Below are positions 35,221 through 44,159 of a DNA stretch of 64,000 nucleotides, in pieces. Made by a program: the position numbers and the translations under genes. Every line of letters begins with the position of its first letter. Positions within the stretch are counted from its first letter, which is position 1. Origin of the DNA: Saccharothrix ecbatanensis (lineage in GTDB: Bacteria > Actinomycetota > Actinomycetes > Mycobacteriales > Pseudonocardiaceae); assembly GCF_014205015.1 (NCBI RefSeq), contig NZ_JACHMO010000001.1:3100001-3164000 (forward strand). Reading direction: 5' to 3'. The notes under the pieces were generated by a model. It did no database searches, had not been told where the DNA came from, and saw nothing but the letters and a program-made list of their open reading frames with translations.

Positions 35221-36812
35221 TGCGAGCGGCCTCCCTGCGCGACCTGCTCGTCGGGGCGGCCGGCCAGCCGGTCGAGCGCCAGGAGCATCGTCTCGGCCAT
35301 CTCCGCCGCCCGCCGCAGCGGATGCCGCACGGTGTCGACCGTGACGTCGATCTGGAGCCCGCAGGCCCCGGGGGCGTAGATCGCCTCGACGCGGATGGGC
35401 ACGCTGGTGCTGTCCCGCCAATCCTCCTCAGCGTCAATGAGTCCCTGGGCGAGCAGCTCCTCGATGTTGTGGAAGTGCACGAAGTTCAGCGCAACGTCGA
35501 AGGGGCGGCGGCCGAGGAGCTCGATGATCTCGGAGTACGGGAAACGCCGTTGTGGCAGGAGATCGCGTTCCGCCTCGAACGCCTGCCGTGCGAGTTCACG
35601 CCAGGTGGCACCGCTCGACGCGAGTCGCACCGGCAGGTGGTTGAGGAACAGGCCGAGCGTCAGATCCGCGCCGGGCAGCTCCGGCCGTCCGCTCATCGAC
35701 AGCCCGGCCACCTGGCCGCGACCGAACGCGGCTTCCACGGCGGTGTAGTAGGCGGCCACCACCAGGCTCTTGACCGGCAGGCCCCACGCCGCCGACAGCG
35801 TGGCGAGCGACTCGACCGTGGGCCGCTGCGCGAGCACGGAGACCTTGTGGGGCACCGGCGGCGCTGATCGCCGAGCCGGCCGGACCTGCCCGTCCAGCGG
35901 CCCGTCGGTGAATCGCGCGAAGAACTGCCGCTGTCCCTCGTCGGCGAGCGCCTCGCGCTCCAGCCGGACGAACTCGGAGAACGGCGCGGGCGGCGCCAAG
36001 GCGGGCTGCTCGCCGTTCAGCACGGCCCGGTAGGTCGTGATCAGCTCGAACGCCAGGACCGACTCGCTCCAGCCGTCGAGGATCGCGTGGTGGAACGCGT
36101 AGGTGAGGCGGAAGCGGTCCGGCCCGGACGGTGCGGCATGCGCGCGGATCAGCGGGACGTCGTCCACGTCGAACGGCCGGCCGATCTTCTCCATCGTCGC
36201 GGCGCGGCACACCGTCACCTCGTCGTCGGACAACCCGCGGAGGTCGTCCAGCTCCAGCTCGACGGTCACCTGCTTCTCGACCAGCTGAAGCGGCTCGCTG
36301 TAGCCGGCGAGATCGAACCGGGTGCGGAGGATCGGATGTCTCTCCACGACGTGGTCCAAGGCCTGGCGGAGCACCTCGGCATCGAGCCGCAGCAGGACCT
36401 CACGGGAGACCACGTCGACGTAGAGGGCGCCTCCGCTGGCCGCGCTCTCGTAGACCAGACCGAGTTGCAGCCGAGTCATCGGGTAGGCCTCGCCGACCCC
36501 GGCGGGCAGCTCATCACGATCGGCCTGGGCGAGCAGGTCGGCGGCTGGCGCGGCGCCGCCCCCGTCCGCCACCGTCAGGTTTTGGCAGCACCCGCGGAGA
36601 TCCGGTCGCTTGAACAGATCCATCAGCTTCAGCGGCAGCCCCCGCTGCTCGGCCGCCGAGATGATCTCGATGGCCAGCAGCGAATCACCGCCGAGCGCGA
36701 AGAAGTCGTCGTCCGGACCCACGTCGGTGACGTTCAGCACCGACTCCCAGATCTCGGCCATGACGGACTCGACCGCGGTCAACGGTTGTTCGGCAGCGCT
36801 CGGCGTGCTCAT
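35217..36812 (-). CDS. NRPS protein T-C (carrier + condensation)
   Basis: 531 residues. Peptidyl carrier (~10-80) with phosphopantetheine Ser44 in ALGGDSLLAIE, then a complete condensation domain (~105-510) with intact HHAILDG (241-247). No adenylation domain, so the carrier must be charged in trans, probably by the carrier-less A protein at 26.4 kb. Its C domain can replace the motif-less C domain of the terminal module. ATGA overlaps with both flanking genes. Confidence 0.88.
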   Translation of the reverse strand: MSTPSAAEQPLTAVESVMAEIWESVLNVTDVGPDDDFFALGGDSLLAIEIISAAEQRGLPLKLMDLFKRPDLRGCCQNLTVADGGGAAPAADLLAQADRDELPAGVGEAYPMTRLQLGLVYESAASGGALYVDVVSREVLLRLDAEVLRQALDHVVERHPILRTRFDLAGYSEPLQLVEKQVTVELELDDLRGLSDDEVTVCRAATMEKIGRPFDVDDVPLIRAHAAPSGPDRFRLTYAFHHAILDGWSESVLAFELITTYRAVLNGEQPALAPPAPFSEFVRLEREALADEGQRQFFARFTDGPLDGQVRPARRSAPPVPHKVSVLAQRPTVESLATLSAAWGLPVKSLVVAAYYTAVEAAFGRGQVAGLSMSGRPELPGADLTLGLFLNHLPVRLASSGATWRELARQAFEAERDLLPQRRFPYSEIIELLGRRPFDVALNFVHFHNIEELLAQGLIDAEEDWRDSTSVPIRVEAIYAPGACGLQIDVTVDTVRHPLRRAAEMAETMLLALDRLAGRPDEQVAQGGRSQ

Positions 36813-38110
36813 CGAACCTCTTCCTTCTCAGCCTGGTTGGACGGCTGCCGGTCCCGCGCAGCCGCCTCGAACCGCACCGGCAGCCTGGTGAACCCACTCA
36901 GGAAATTGGAGTAGAGCCGCTTCGGCTCCCCGGTCAACTCGATGCCATCGGCGGTCTCCACCAGTGCGCCGACCAGTGCGCCCAGCTCGATCCTCGCCAG
37001 CTGGGCGCCCAGGCAGAAGTGGGCGCCCACCGCGAACGACAGGTGGCGGTTGGGTGTGCGGTCCAGCCGCAACCGCGCCGGATCGTCGAACTGCCGCGGA
37101 TCGAAGTTGGCCGAGGAGTTCCAGACGGTGACGATGTCGTCGCGCGCGATGTGACGACCGCCTAGGGTCGTGTCGCTCGTGGCGGTCCGGCCCGCGTGGA
37201 GGGTCGGCGTCGTCCACCGCAGAAACTCCTCGACGGCGGTTTCCACCGGCACGGCACCGGTCTTGAGCCGATTCCACTCGTCCGGCCACTGGGTCAGGGC
37301 GTGCGCGGCCCCGATCATCGACAGCCTGGTCGTCTCGTCGCCGCCGAGCAGGATGCTGTACGCGTTGTACAGCAGTTCCTGGCTGGTGAGCGCGACCTCC
37401 GACCTCGTCATCTGGATCAGCAGGCCGAGGATGTCGTCACCGGGCTGGTCCTGGCGGGATCGCGCCAGCTTGGCGAAGTAGAGGAGGATTTCGTTGCGCG
37501 CCAGCCGCGCGTCGAACTCGGTGCCGTCGGGATCCTCCGAGGCGAGCGCCAGCTTGCTCTGGGTGAGCAGCAGTTCGCGGTCGTCCTCGGGCACCATGAG
37601 CAGGTCGCAGATCACCGCGAGCGGGAGGTAGGGCACCACGTCGCGGCCCAGATCGCAGTCTCCGCTTTCCACCGCCTCACGCACCAGGCGAACGGTGGCA
37701 AGGCGGACCCGCTCGGCCAGGCCGGTCAGCGCACGGGGAGTCAGCGCGCGCATCAGCACGCGCCTGATCTGCTGGTGCCGAGGACCGTCGGAGACGGGCA
37801 GCATCTTGCCCCCGGCCGGATCGCCGCCTGCCAGGAGCATGGCGAGGACGTTGCCGCGGCTGGAGGTGTACACCTCGCTGTTCCGGTAGACCTCCGCCGC
37901 GGCGGAGTAACTGCTGACGACCCAGAACCCACCACCGGTCGTGGGGTGCCAGGCCACCGGCTGCCGTTCACGCAGCATGCCCCAGACATCGCTCAGGTCG
38001 CGCTCGGCGTGCAGACGGGGCGACGTCAGGTCGACATCGGCGAGCGGGCCCGAGCCGAACTCCAGGAACGGGTGCCGCGTGGACGACTCGTCACCGACCT
38101 GTTCAGTCAT
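36809..38110 (-). CDS. Cytochrome P450
   Basis: 433 residues. Haem ligand Cys366 in FAVGAHFCLGAQ, I-helix LLGGDETTR (254-262), K-helix ExxR as EEFLR (294-298). Soluble bacterial class I type, needing ferredoxin partners encoded elsewhere. Its place between the T-C and free C genes suggests oxidation of a carrier-bound residue or of the released peptide. Substrate cannot be read from sequence. Confidence 0.92.
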   Translation of the reverse strand: MTEQVGDESSTRHPFLEFGSGPLADVDLTSPRLHAERDLSDVWGMLRERQPVAWHPTTGGGFWVVSSYSAAAEVYRNSEVYTSSRGNVLAMLLAGGDPAGGKMLPVSDGPRHQQIRRVLMRALTPRALTGLAERVRLATVRLVREAVESGDCDLGRDVVPYLPLAVICDLLMVPEDDRELLLTQSKLALASEDPDGTEFDARLARNEILLYFAKLARSRQDQPGDDILGLLIQMTRSEVALTSQELLYNAYSILLGGDETTRLSMIGAAHALTQWPDEWNRLKTGAVPVETAVEEFLRWTTPTLHAGRTATSDTTLGGRHIARDDIVTVWNSSANFDPRQFDDPARLRLDRTPNRHLSFAVGAHFCLGAQLARIELGALVGALVETADGIELTGEPKRLYSNFLSGFTRLPVRFEAAARDRQPSNQAEKEEVR

Positions 38111-39422
38111 CCTGGCCCTCCAGTCCCGCGCGGAGGGTCGCCGAGAACTGCTCGCCCAGGTGCCTGATCGTGTCCGGTTTGAAGAGGTCGACCCGGTAGT
38201 TGATCTGGATTTCGAGGCCGACGTCCTCGAAGAACGAGAACGTCAGGTCGAGCGGGGCGGGGGTCAGCGGCGCCGGTATCGGCCGCACCGCCACGTCCCC
38301 GATGTGGTACTCGGCGATCGACTCCGGCTGGTGGACGAAAGCGGTCTGGAGGAACGGCGTCTGCTGTGGTCGGCGCGGTGGCCGGATCGCGGACACGAGC
38401 ATGTCGAACGGCAGGTCCTGGTGGTCTTGCGCGTCGAGAACGGTGTGCCGGACACGCCGCACCACCTCACGGAAGCCCGGCTCGCCGCTCAGGTCGGTGC
38501 GCAACACGATGTTGTTGACGAAGAACCCGATCAAACCGTCCAGGCCGACGTCGTTCCGGCCGGCGACCGACGTGGTCACCACGACGTCGGTCTCGCCGGT
38601 CAACTTCGACAGCACCACCTTGTACGCCGCCAGCAACACCATGAACGACGTCGCGTTCTCGTCACGGGCCAACGCCCGCACCCCGCCCATCACCGCCGGA
38701 TCGAGGGAGAAGCTGAACGTGCTGCCCTCCCGCGACTCCACCCCGGACGGATCCCGGTCGTACGGCAGACTCGTGTACGCCGGAGCGCCCGCCAGCCGCT
38801 CCCGCCAGTAGTCCTCCACCACCCGGCGCCGCTCAGGGGTCAGCGACTCCCGTTGCGACACGGCGAAGTCCGCGTACTGCAACGGCAACTCGGGCAACGG
38901 CGACACGCCACCAGCCGCCAGCACCGGGTACAACGCCACCAGCTCGTCCTGGAGAACCGCGCCGGACCAGCCATCCGTCACGATGTGGTGCATGTTCACG
39001 AGCAGGACACCGGCGTCGTCGGCCTCCACGATCACCCGCGCCCGGAACAACGGGCCACGAGCCAGGTCGAAAGGCCGCTCCAACTCCGCGCGAATCGCCT
39101 GATCGACACCGGCCGCCCCGTCACCACGGCAATCCACGACCTGCACGTCGGCGCCGCGGAACTCGCCCACCAGCTGCGTCGGAACACCCAGCTCCGTCAC
39201 GAACGCCGTCCGCAACACCTCGTGCCGCTCGACCACCGCGTCCAGGCACGACCGCAGCACCTCGACCCGCATCTCACCACGCCACCGCAACAACACCGGC
39301 GTGGTGTAGGCCAAGCTGCCCGGCGCCACCTGCTCCGCGATCCACAACCGGCGCTGCCCGAACGACAACGGCATCTTCCGCTGCGTCGAACCGCTGCCGC
39401 CGTGTCCGACGATGGCGGTCAT
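38103..39422 (-). CDS. Free-standing NRPS condensation domain
   Basis: 439 residues, a single C domain with HHIVTDG intact (145-151), N-terminal LSFGQRRLW (19-27) and the FVNNIVLRT and QDLPFDMLV motifs. Overall like LCL-type condensation domains. It overlaps the A-T gene (ATGA) and the P450 gene (8 bp). It should act in trans between the A-T carrier and the next carrier. Confidence 0.9.
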   Translation of the reverse strand: MTAIVGHGGSGSTQRKMPLSFGQRRLWIAEQVAPGSLAYTTPVLLRWRGEMRVEVLRSCLDAVVERHEVLRTAFVTELGVPTQLVGEFRGADVQVVDCRGDGAAGVDQAIRAELERPFDLARGPLFRARVIVEADDAGVLLVNMHHIVTDGWSGAVLQDELVALYPVLAAGGVSPLPELPLQYADFAVSQRESLTPERRRVVEDYWRERLAGAPAYTSLPYDRDPSGVESREGSTFSFSLDPAVMGGVRALARDENATSFMVLLAAYKVVLSKLTGETDVVVTTSVAGRNDVGLDGLIGFFVNNIVLRTDLSGEPGFREVVRRVRHTVLDAQDHQDLPFDMLVSAIRPPRRPQQTPFLQTAFVHQPESIAEYHIGDVAVRPIPAPLTPAPLDLTFSFFEDVGLEIQINYRVDLFKPDTIRHLGEQFSATLRAGLEGQDD

Positions 39423-41251
39423 GACGCCTTCTGGAGAAGTTCGACGTAGTGGGCCAGCGCGGCGGGCGTGCGGTGCTCGAGCACGTCCCTGAACCGGATC
39501 GCGATCTTGAAGTGTTCGCTGACCCGTGCGGCGATACGCATTCCGGACAGCGAGTTGCCGCCCAGTTCGAGGAGGTCGACGTTCGGCCCGCACTCGTCGA
39601 TCCCGAGGGCCTGGCACCAGATCTCGATCATGTCGGCGGTGTGTTCGCTGCCGGCTGGTCCCCCGGCGGACGTAGGGGTGACTGCCTCGGCCCGTGTCGC
39701 CAGGTCGCCGACATCGATCTTGCCCGAGGAGAGCAGCGGCATCGTCTCGAGGACCACCAGGCTGGCCGGCACCATGAAGGGCGGCACCCGTCCCGCCAGA
39801 TGCTCCCTGACGTGCTCGACGTCGTGCGTGGGGTTGGCCAGTTCCAGGTAGGCGACGAGGCCCGGGTGACCCGATGCTTCCCGGCGTGACACGACACAGG
39901 CCCGGTGGACGGCCGGGTGCGAGGTGAGCGCGCCCTCGATCTCGGTGGGGTCGACCCGGAAGCCGTTGATCTTCACCTGGCGGTCGACGCGTCCCATGAA
40001 CAGCAGCCGCCCCGACGCGTCGACCATGCCGAGGTCCCCGGTGCGGTACAGCCGTCCCTCGCCGAACGGATCCGGGATGAACGCGGCAGCGGTGCCTTCC
40101 GGGTCGCGCCAGTACCCCGCTGCCACCCCGGGACCGCCGATGAAGAGCTCGCCGACCGTCCCCGCGGGCGCGGGCTCCATCCGATCGTCGAGCACGTGCG
40201 TCGTCACGGTGGGACACGGACCGCCCAGAGGCATCGACGGGAACTCCCCCGCCGGAACGTCCCGGTCGTCGCGGTAGAGCGTCGAGGTCACGCAGGTCTC
40301 GGTGAGGCCGTAGCAGTTCCACAGGTCCACCTCGGCGGGAACCGAACGGCGCCACACCGCCAGGTCCTCCGCCGACGCCCGCTCCCCGCCGATCAGCACG
40401 CTCCGCACGGAGGCCGGCAGCCGCTCCGAGCCGTCCCGGAACTCCAGGCACATCTCGCGCCAGTAGGCGGTGGGCAGGTACAGGTGCGAGATCGACTGGT
40501 CGGCGAGTTCACGCAGGAAGTGCGGGACGCCGTAATCGGCTTCGTCGGTGCACATCGTCAGCGGCGTGCCGCGGAACAGCGGGAGGATCATCTCCTCGAT
40601 GCTCGAGTCCCAGCCGAGCGCGCCGAAGTGCAGCGCGTGATCCTCCGGGCCGGGGGCATAGGGCGAGGCGACCGAGGTGACGAGGTTGTACAGGGACGCG
40701 TGCTCGACCATGACGCCCTTGGGCTGCCCGGTCGACCCGCTGGTGTGCACGAGACAGGCGAGCCGGCCAGGGTCCGGCCTGCCCGGCTTGCCCGGCGTGG
40801 TCGTGCGGGGAGTGCAGGACTGGTCCGCGGTGGCCACCTGCTCGACATCGAGGATCGGGCAGCCCGTCCACGCCGCCCGGAGGAACTCGACGTTGGCGGC
40901 GTCGGTCAGGATGGCCCCGGGCTCGACGCGCTCCAGGATGTCCCGCAGGCGTTGCTCGGAGATCGCCTCGTTCAACGGCACGTACACGCAGCCGGCGTGC
41001 CACACCCCGAGCATCGCGACCACGGCCCATTCGCTGCGCGACGTGATGACGACGACGGGAGCGTGGTCCTGCGGCATGGCGACCGCCGATAACGCGTGCT
41101 GCGTGTTGCGCACCAGCTCGTCGAGTTCCCTGTGGGTCAACCAGCGCCGCCGCGACCGCAACGCCAAGGCGTCCGGTGTCGCCACCGCCCGCGCGGCTAT
41201 CGCCTCATGGACAAAGCCGTCCGACAGATCGCGGTGCACAGCGTCGATCAT
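39419..41251 (-). CDS. NRPS protein A-T (initiation module)
   Basis: 610 residues. A domain (~10-510): A3 LVHTSGSTGQPKGV, A5 NCYGLTETCVT (Leu where Pro is usual), A7 LYRTGDLG, A10 SSGKID. T domain with Ser567 in LELGGNSLSG. My reading of the code is D-S-E-Y-L-G-C-V-T-K, which I cannot match to a known residue; Glu at position 239 also occurs in ornithine codes, so a cationic side chain is possible. That would agree with the amidinotransferase in the same operon. No C domain precedes it, so it looks like a loading module. Confidence 0.88.
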   Translation of the reverse strand: MIDAVHRDLSDGFVHEAIAARAVATPDALALRSRRRWLTHRELDELVRNTQHALSAVAMPQDHAPVVVITSRSEWAVVAMLGVWHAGCVYVPLNEAISEQRLRDILERVEPGAILTDAANVEFLRAAWTGCPILDVEQVATADQSCTPRTTTPGKPGRPDPGRLACLVHTSGSTGQPKGVMVEHASLYNLVTSVASPYAPGPEDHALHFGALGWDSSIEEMILPLFRGTPLTMCTDEADYGVPHFLRELADQSISHLYLPTAYWREMCLEFRDGSERLPASVRSVLIGGERASAEDLAVWRRSVPAEVDLWNCYGLTETCVTSTLYRDDRDVPAGEFPSMPLGGPCPTVTTHVLDDRMEPAPAGTVGELFIGGPGVAAGYWRDPEGTAAAFIPDPFGEGRLYRTGDLGMVDASGRLLFMGRVDRQVKINGFRVDPTEIEGALTSHPAVHRACVVSRREASGHPGLVAYLELANPTHDVEHVREHLAGRVPPFMVPASLVVLETMPLLSSGKIDVGDLATRAEAVTPTSAGGPAGSEHTADMIEIWCQALGIDECGPNVDLLELGGNSLSGMRIAARVSEHFKIAIRFRDVLEHRTPAALAHYVELLQKAS

Positions 41252-41276
41252 CGAAGTCGCCTCCGGGGAAAGGGGA

Positions 41277-42035
41277 TCAAGACAGTGGCTGGTGCACCCA
41301 GACGTTGGGTTCGACGTACGCGGCCGTGTCGTGGGTGAGGTCGCAGTGCACCGGGACCATGGCGCCGGGGACGATGACGGGGCCGTCCTGGTCGAACGGC
41401 AGTCCCGTCCACTCCCGCCACTGACTGAGCGAACCCGCCACGACCATCGAGGCCTGGGCGATACCGACGACCGATGCGCCGAGCCGGGCCTGCGCGCGCA
41501 GCAGCGGATCCGCGGGCAGGCCCTCGGCCGTCAGCCGGGCCGCGTACTCGTCCATCGTCATCTCGGGCACGTCCGTCTTGCCGGGCGGCCGCACCGGCGC
41601 GACGAAGTGGCGCAGGCCCTTCGACCGGGCGATGACGCGGAACCGGCGCAGCATCTCGGCGCCCAGGCCGGAGCTGCGCATGTCGGGGCGGATGGTGACC
41701 TCCAGGCCGCACAGCGCGTCGCCGCCGTACCCGGCGAAACGGGCGATGCGGGCCAGGGTGATGGCGGCGTCCCAGCCGGTGTCGGGCAGGCCGGCCGGCG
41801 GCTCCTCGGCGAGCCCGATCGGCACCGAGTACGCCCGCCCGATCACCTCGTCCGGGCGGCCGGCCGCCGTGGCGACCACCGTGTAGTCGGTGTAGTACTC
41901 GGCCGCGTCCATGTGGAAGCCCTGCCCGACCTGGTCGTGCAGCATGAACTCCGGCCAGCCGCCGTCGAGCGCCGCCACCTTCTGCGCGAGGTGGGGCCGC
42001 TCGGTGAGCGTCGTGATCTCGATGCCCTCGATCAC
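41277..42035 (-). CDS. GNAT-family acyltransferase
   Basis: About 252 residues. Acetyl-CoA pyrophosphate loop R-x-x-G-x-G/A is visible as RSSGLGAEM (~117-125), after strand CGLEVTIRP. The C-terminal ~90 residues (YVEPNVWVHQPL end) are unlike minimal GNATs. GTG start overlaps the stop of a 25-codon frame (GTGA). May acylate an amine of the product, or give self-resistance; the target is unknown. Confidence 0.72.
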   Translation of the reverse strand: MIEGIEITTLTERPHLAQKVAALDGGWPEFMLHDQVGQGFHMDAAEYYTDYTVVATAAGRPDEVIGRAYSVPIGLAEEPPAGLPDTGWDAAITLARIARFAGYGGDALCGLEVTIRPDMRSSGLGAEMLRRFRVIARSKGLRHFVAPVRPPGKTDVPEMTMDEYAARLTAEGLPADPLLRAQARLGASVVGIAQASMVVAGSLSQWREWTGLPFDQDGPVIVPGAMVPVHCDLTHDTAAYVEPNVWVHQPLS

Positions 42036-42109
42036 GAGCCCGCCAACCGTCGCTGCTCGACCCCGGTGGCGATGGCCTTCAGGTGCACTAGCGCGCGTAC
42101 GTGGATCAT
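42032..42109 (-). CDS. 25-codon ORF with strong ribosome site, coupled to the GNAT gene
   Basis: Starts at ATG 42109 behind an excellent AAGGAGG (8 nt), and ends with TGA 42034-42032 inside the GTGA overlap with the GNAT start. Peptide MIHVRALVHLKAIATGVEQR plus five residues. The GNAT start itself has no good ribosome site, so this frame probably works as a translational-coupling leader. It could also be the remnant of a longer gene. No known family. Confidence 0.5.
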   Translation of the reverse strand: MIHVRALVHLKAIATGVEQRRLAGS

Positions 42110-42135
42110 CGACCCTCCTTGCTGTCAATGCCCGG

Positions 42136-43236
42136 TCAGTCCAGGTAGGACTCGAGGGTGCCCGTTCGGCGGACATCCAGGGTGGCGCAGTGGAAAGAGC
42201 CGCCGAAGCTGTTGAAGTTGCGGAAGTTGCAAGGGATCGGGCTGAAACCCCAGTCCCGCAACGCCTTGATCATCGGCTCGTCCTGCGCCTCGACGACGAC
42301 GCGCGTCTCGTCGATCGACAGGACGTTCATGTTGATCCACTTGCTGGTCATGTAGAGCGGGTGCGAGTCGGGCATCACCGGGGTCGGCGCCGGGAGCATG
42401 TCCCATGCCTTGAACATCTGCGGGATCTTGGGGACCCGCTCCGGGTTCACCAGCAGCTTGCCGGGCGCGAGCGGCATGATCGAGGCGTCGATGTGCATCG
42501 GGTGGTCGTCGTCGAACTCGACGATCCGCACCCGGTAGTCCTCACCGAGGTGGCGGGCCAGCCAGGCGATGCCGAAGTCGTTGGTGACGTTGCTCTTCTG
42601 CCCGACGATGTCGCGGCCGAAGCGCAGGAAGTCCGCCGCGTCGAAGGTGGGCTCGAACTCGGTCACCACCAGGCGGGTCGGCTCACCCGCGGCGGGCTCC
42701 GACCACTCCAGGTCGTAGAGCTCGTCCAGCAGCTCCGGCTTGGGACCGGCGCTCCACCGGGCGCCGCCGTGGAAGTACTCCTTGAGCAGCGGCCGGTAGG
42801 CCAGGCTCTCGTAGTACCGCGACCGCCACGCCATGGGGCACTCGATGATGTCCTCGCCGACCACCAGCAGCGCGTCGCGCGGCATGGCGGCGTACATCCC
42901 GGTGCTCGTCCACGCACCCGTCGAGTACGGCCGGGTCTGCGGGATCGGCTCGGGGCGGCGGACGGTGACGCCCTCGCCCTCCAGCACCCGGACGAACTCC
43001 TCGAGTTCCCGGCTCGCGGCCCGGACGAGCTCGGTCGGGAACGGCCTGCCCTGTTCCCGCCGGAACGTCTCGTGCTGCCCGGTCGGCAGGACCGGTTCGA
43101 GTGCGGGGTGCCACGGCGGGAAGGTCGCGTCGTCGACGATGCCGACGACGACCTCCTCCAGCGGATCCCATTCCGTGTACGAGCGGACCGGACTGTTGAT
43201 CACCTCGTGCGAGATGACCGCGTCTTCCAGGAACAT
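42136..43236 (-). CDS. Amidinotransferase (glycine/arginine amidinotransferase-like)
   Basis: 366 residues. Catalytic set of the GATM/StrB1 family is present: FDAADFLRFGRD with Asp199, PMHIDAS with His248, and Cys350 in SFGGSFHCAT. It transfers the amidino group of arginine to an amine and makes a guanidino compound (with ornithine as by-product). It is the first gene of the NRPS operon, so a guanidino building block is expected, perhaps the substrate of the A-T module. The acceptor amine is unknown. Upstream GAAGGCGGG serves as the ribosome site. Confidence 0.92.
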   Translation of the reverse strand: MFLEDAVISHEVINSPVRSYTEWDPLEEVVVGIVDDATFPPWHPALEPVLPTGQHETFRREQGRPFPTELVRAASRELEEFVRVLEGEGVTVRRPEPIPQTRPYSTGAWTSTGMYAAMPRDALLVVGEDIIECPMAWRSRYYESLAYRPLLKEYFHGGARWSAGPKPELLDELYDLEWSEPAAGEPTRLVVTEFEPTFDAADFLRFGRDIVGQKSNVTNDFGIAWLARHLGEDYRVRIVEFDDDHPMHIDASIMPLAPGKLLVNPERVPKIPQMFKAWDMLPAPTPVMPDSHPLYMTSKWINMNVLSIDETRVVVEAQDEPMIKALRDWGFSPIPCNFRNFNSFGGSFHCATLDVRRTGTLESYLD

Positions 43237-43889
43237 GACCCGCCTTCAGCCGTAGAGGTGGCCGTCGTCTGTGGACACACGCCGACCATCGGTTCGCCCT
43301 TGATGCCTTGCGGGCGACGCGTGACCAGTCCGCCTCGACCGGCGCCGGCCATGCGAAACGGGCGCGACCTTTCCGTCGAATTTCAACGCCGTTCGCCCCG
43401 TGTCGCCCATTTCGAAACCCCCAGTGTCAATTCATCGCACGGCCGGCGGGCCCGGAACGGGCGCATGCGGCCACGCGGAAACGCCACTCAAAGATCGTGC
43501 TTCCAGACCCCCGTCTGCCCCGCCCCGCCAGAATGTGATGCTCAGTCATGTGCATCATCGGCGGTCAGGTTAACTGACCACATGGGGCAAGTAAAGGGTC
43601 GTTCCGAACCTTTGCAAGCGCCGGGGACGCGACTCCTCGCACCTACTGTGAGCAGGCACGATGCGACAAGAGCGCGCGCCGGAATCCCGACGGGAGCGCC
43701 GATGTCAAGCGTTCGTCCGCGACCAGGAACGCCGCCGCGCCCGGTTGTCGTCGCACTGATGGCGACCGGTTCGTCCGATTACCGGACGCGACGTGCCTGT
43801 CGGTCGGGACCGCGTCGTTCAATGGTGCGGAAACCCGTAGAAGGGGGCGGCTTGACTGGATCGGTTCCTCTCCGACCGTGATATCGCCT
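43237..43889. other. Promoter region of the NRPS operon
   Basis: 653 bp with no convincing gene. It must hold the promoter of the minus-strand NRPS operon. It contains a 17-bp palindrome at 43563-43579 and a looser inverted repeat GATGC-N10-GCATC just left of it. Frames seen here are Arg/Pro-rich and lack ribosome sites, so I read it as non-coding with possible gene debris toward 43889. Confidence 0.5.
43563..43579. promoter_or_regulatory. Palindrome GGTCAG-N5-CTGACC, candidate operator
   Basis: Perfect 6-bp arms GGTCAG/CTGACC around GTTAA, about 330 nt upstream of the amidinotransferase start. Size and symmetry suit a TetR- or GntR-type operator. Its sequence is different from the palindrome before the phosphonate operon, so the two would not share a regulator by this evidence. 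Confidence 0.4.
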
Positions 43890-44021
43890 TCAGGGTCGCA
43901 GGAGCGTTTTGACGGCGCGGCGTTCGTCCATGGCGCGGTAGCCCGCGGCGACTTGGTCGAGGGGAAGTGTCAGGTCGCAAACCTCGCCGGGGTTGATGCG
44001 GCTGCCGAGTACCCGGTCGAC
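43890..44021 (-). pseudogene. C-terminal stub of a zinc-dependent alcohol dehydrogenase
   Basis: The last ~43 residues before the stop at 43890 (RINPGEVCDLTLPLDQVAAG then YRAMDERRAVKTLLRP) match the conserved end of MDR-type zinc alcohol dehydrogenases. Upstream the frame turns into Arg-rich sequence with no Rossmann fold or zinc ligands, and no start. It lies between two operons and marks a deletion or rearrangement point. Confidence 0.72.
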
Positions 44022-44132
44022 GACGACGCGGCGTCGCACCTGCCGCCGACCAGGCGCTGACCGACCTCGCCACCGACCGCGTCGGCGGCGCCGCCGTGCT
44101 CCTAGCGGGTACGTCGACGTGATCGAGTGCAC

Positions 44133-44151
44133 GGTGGCGCGAGGCGCCACC
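44133..44151. terminator. Hairpin downstream of the flavoprotein gene
   Basis: GGTGGCGC-GAG-GCGCCACC: perfect 8-bp stem with a 3-nt loop, 9 nt beyond the flavoprotein stop (minus strand). Likely terminator of the MazG-MFS-HAD-flavoprotein operon. Confidence 0.65.
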
Positions 44152-44159
44152 AGCCAAGA

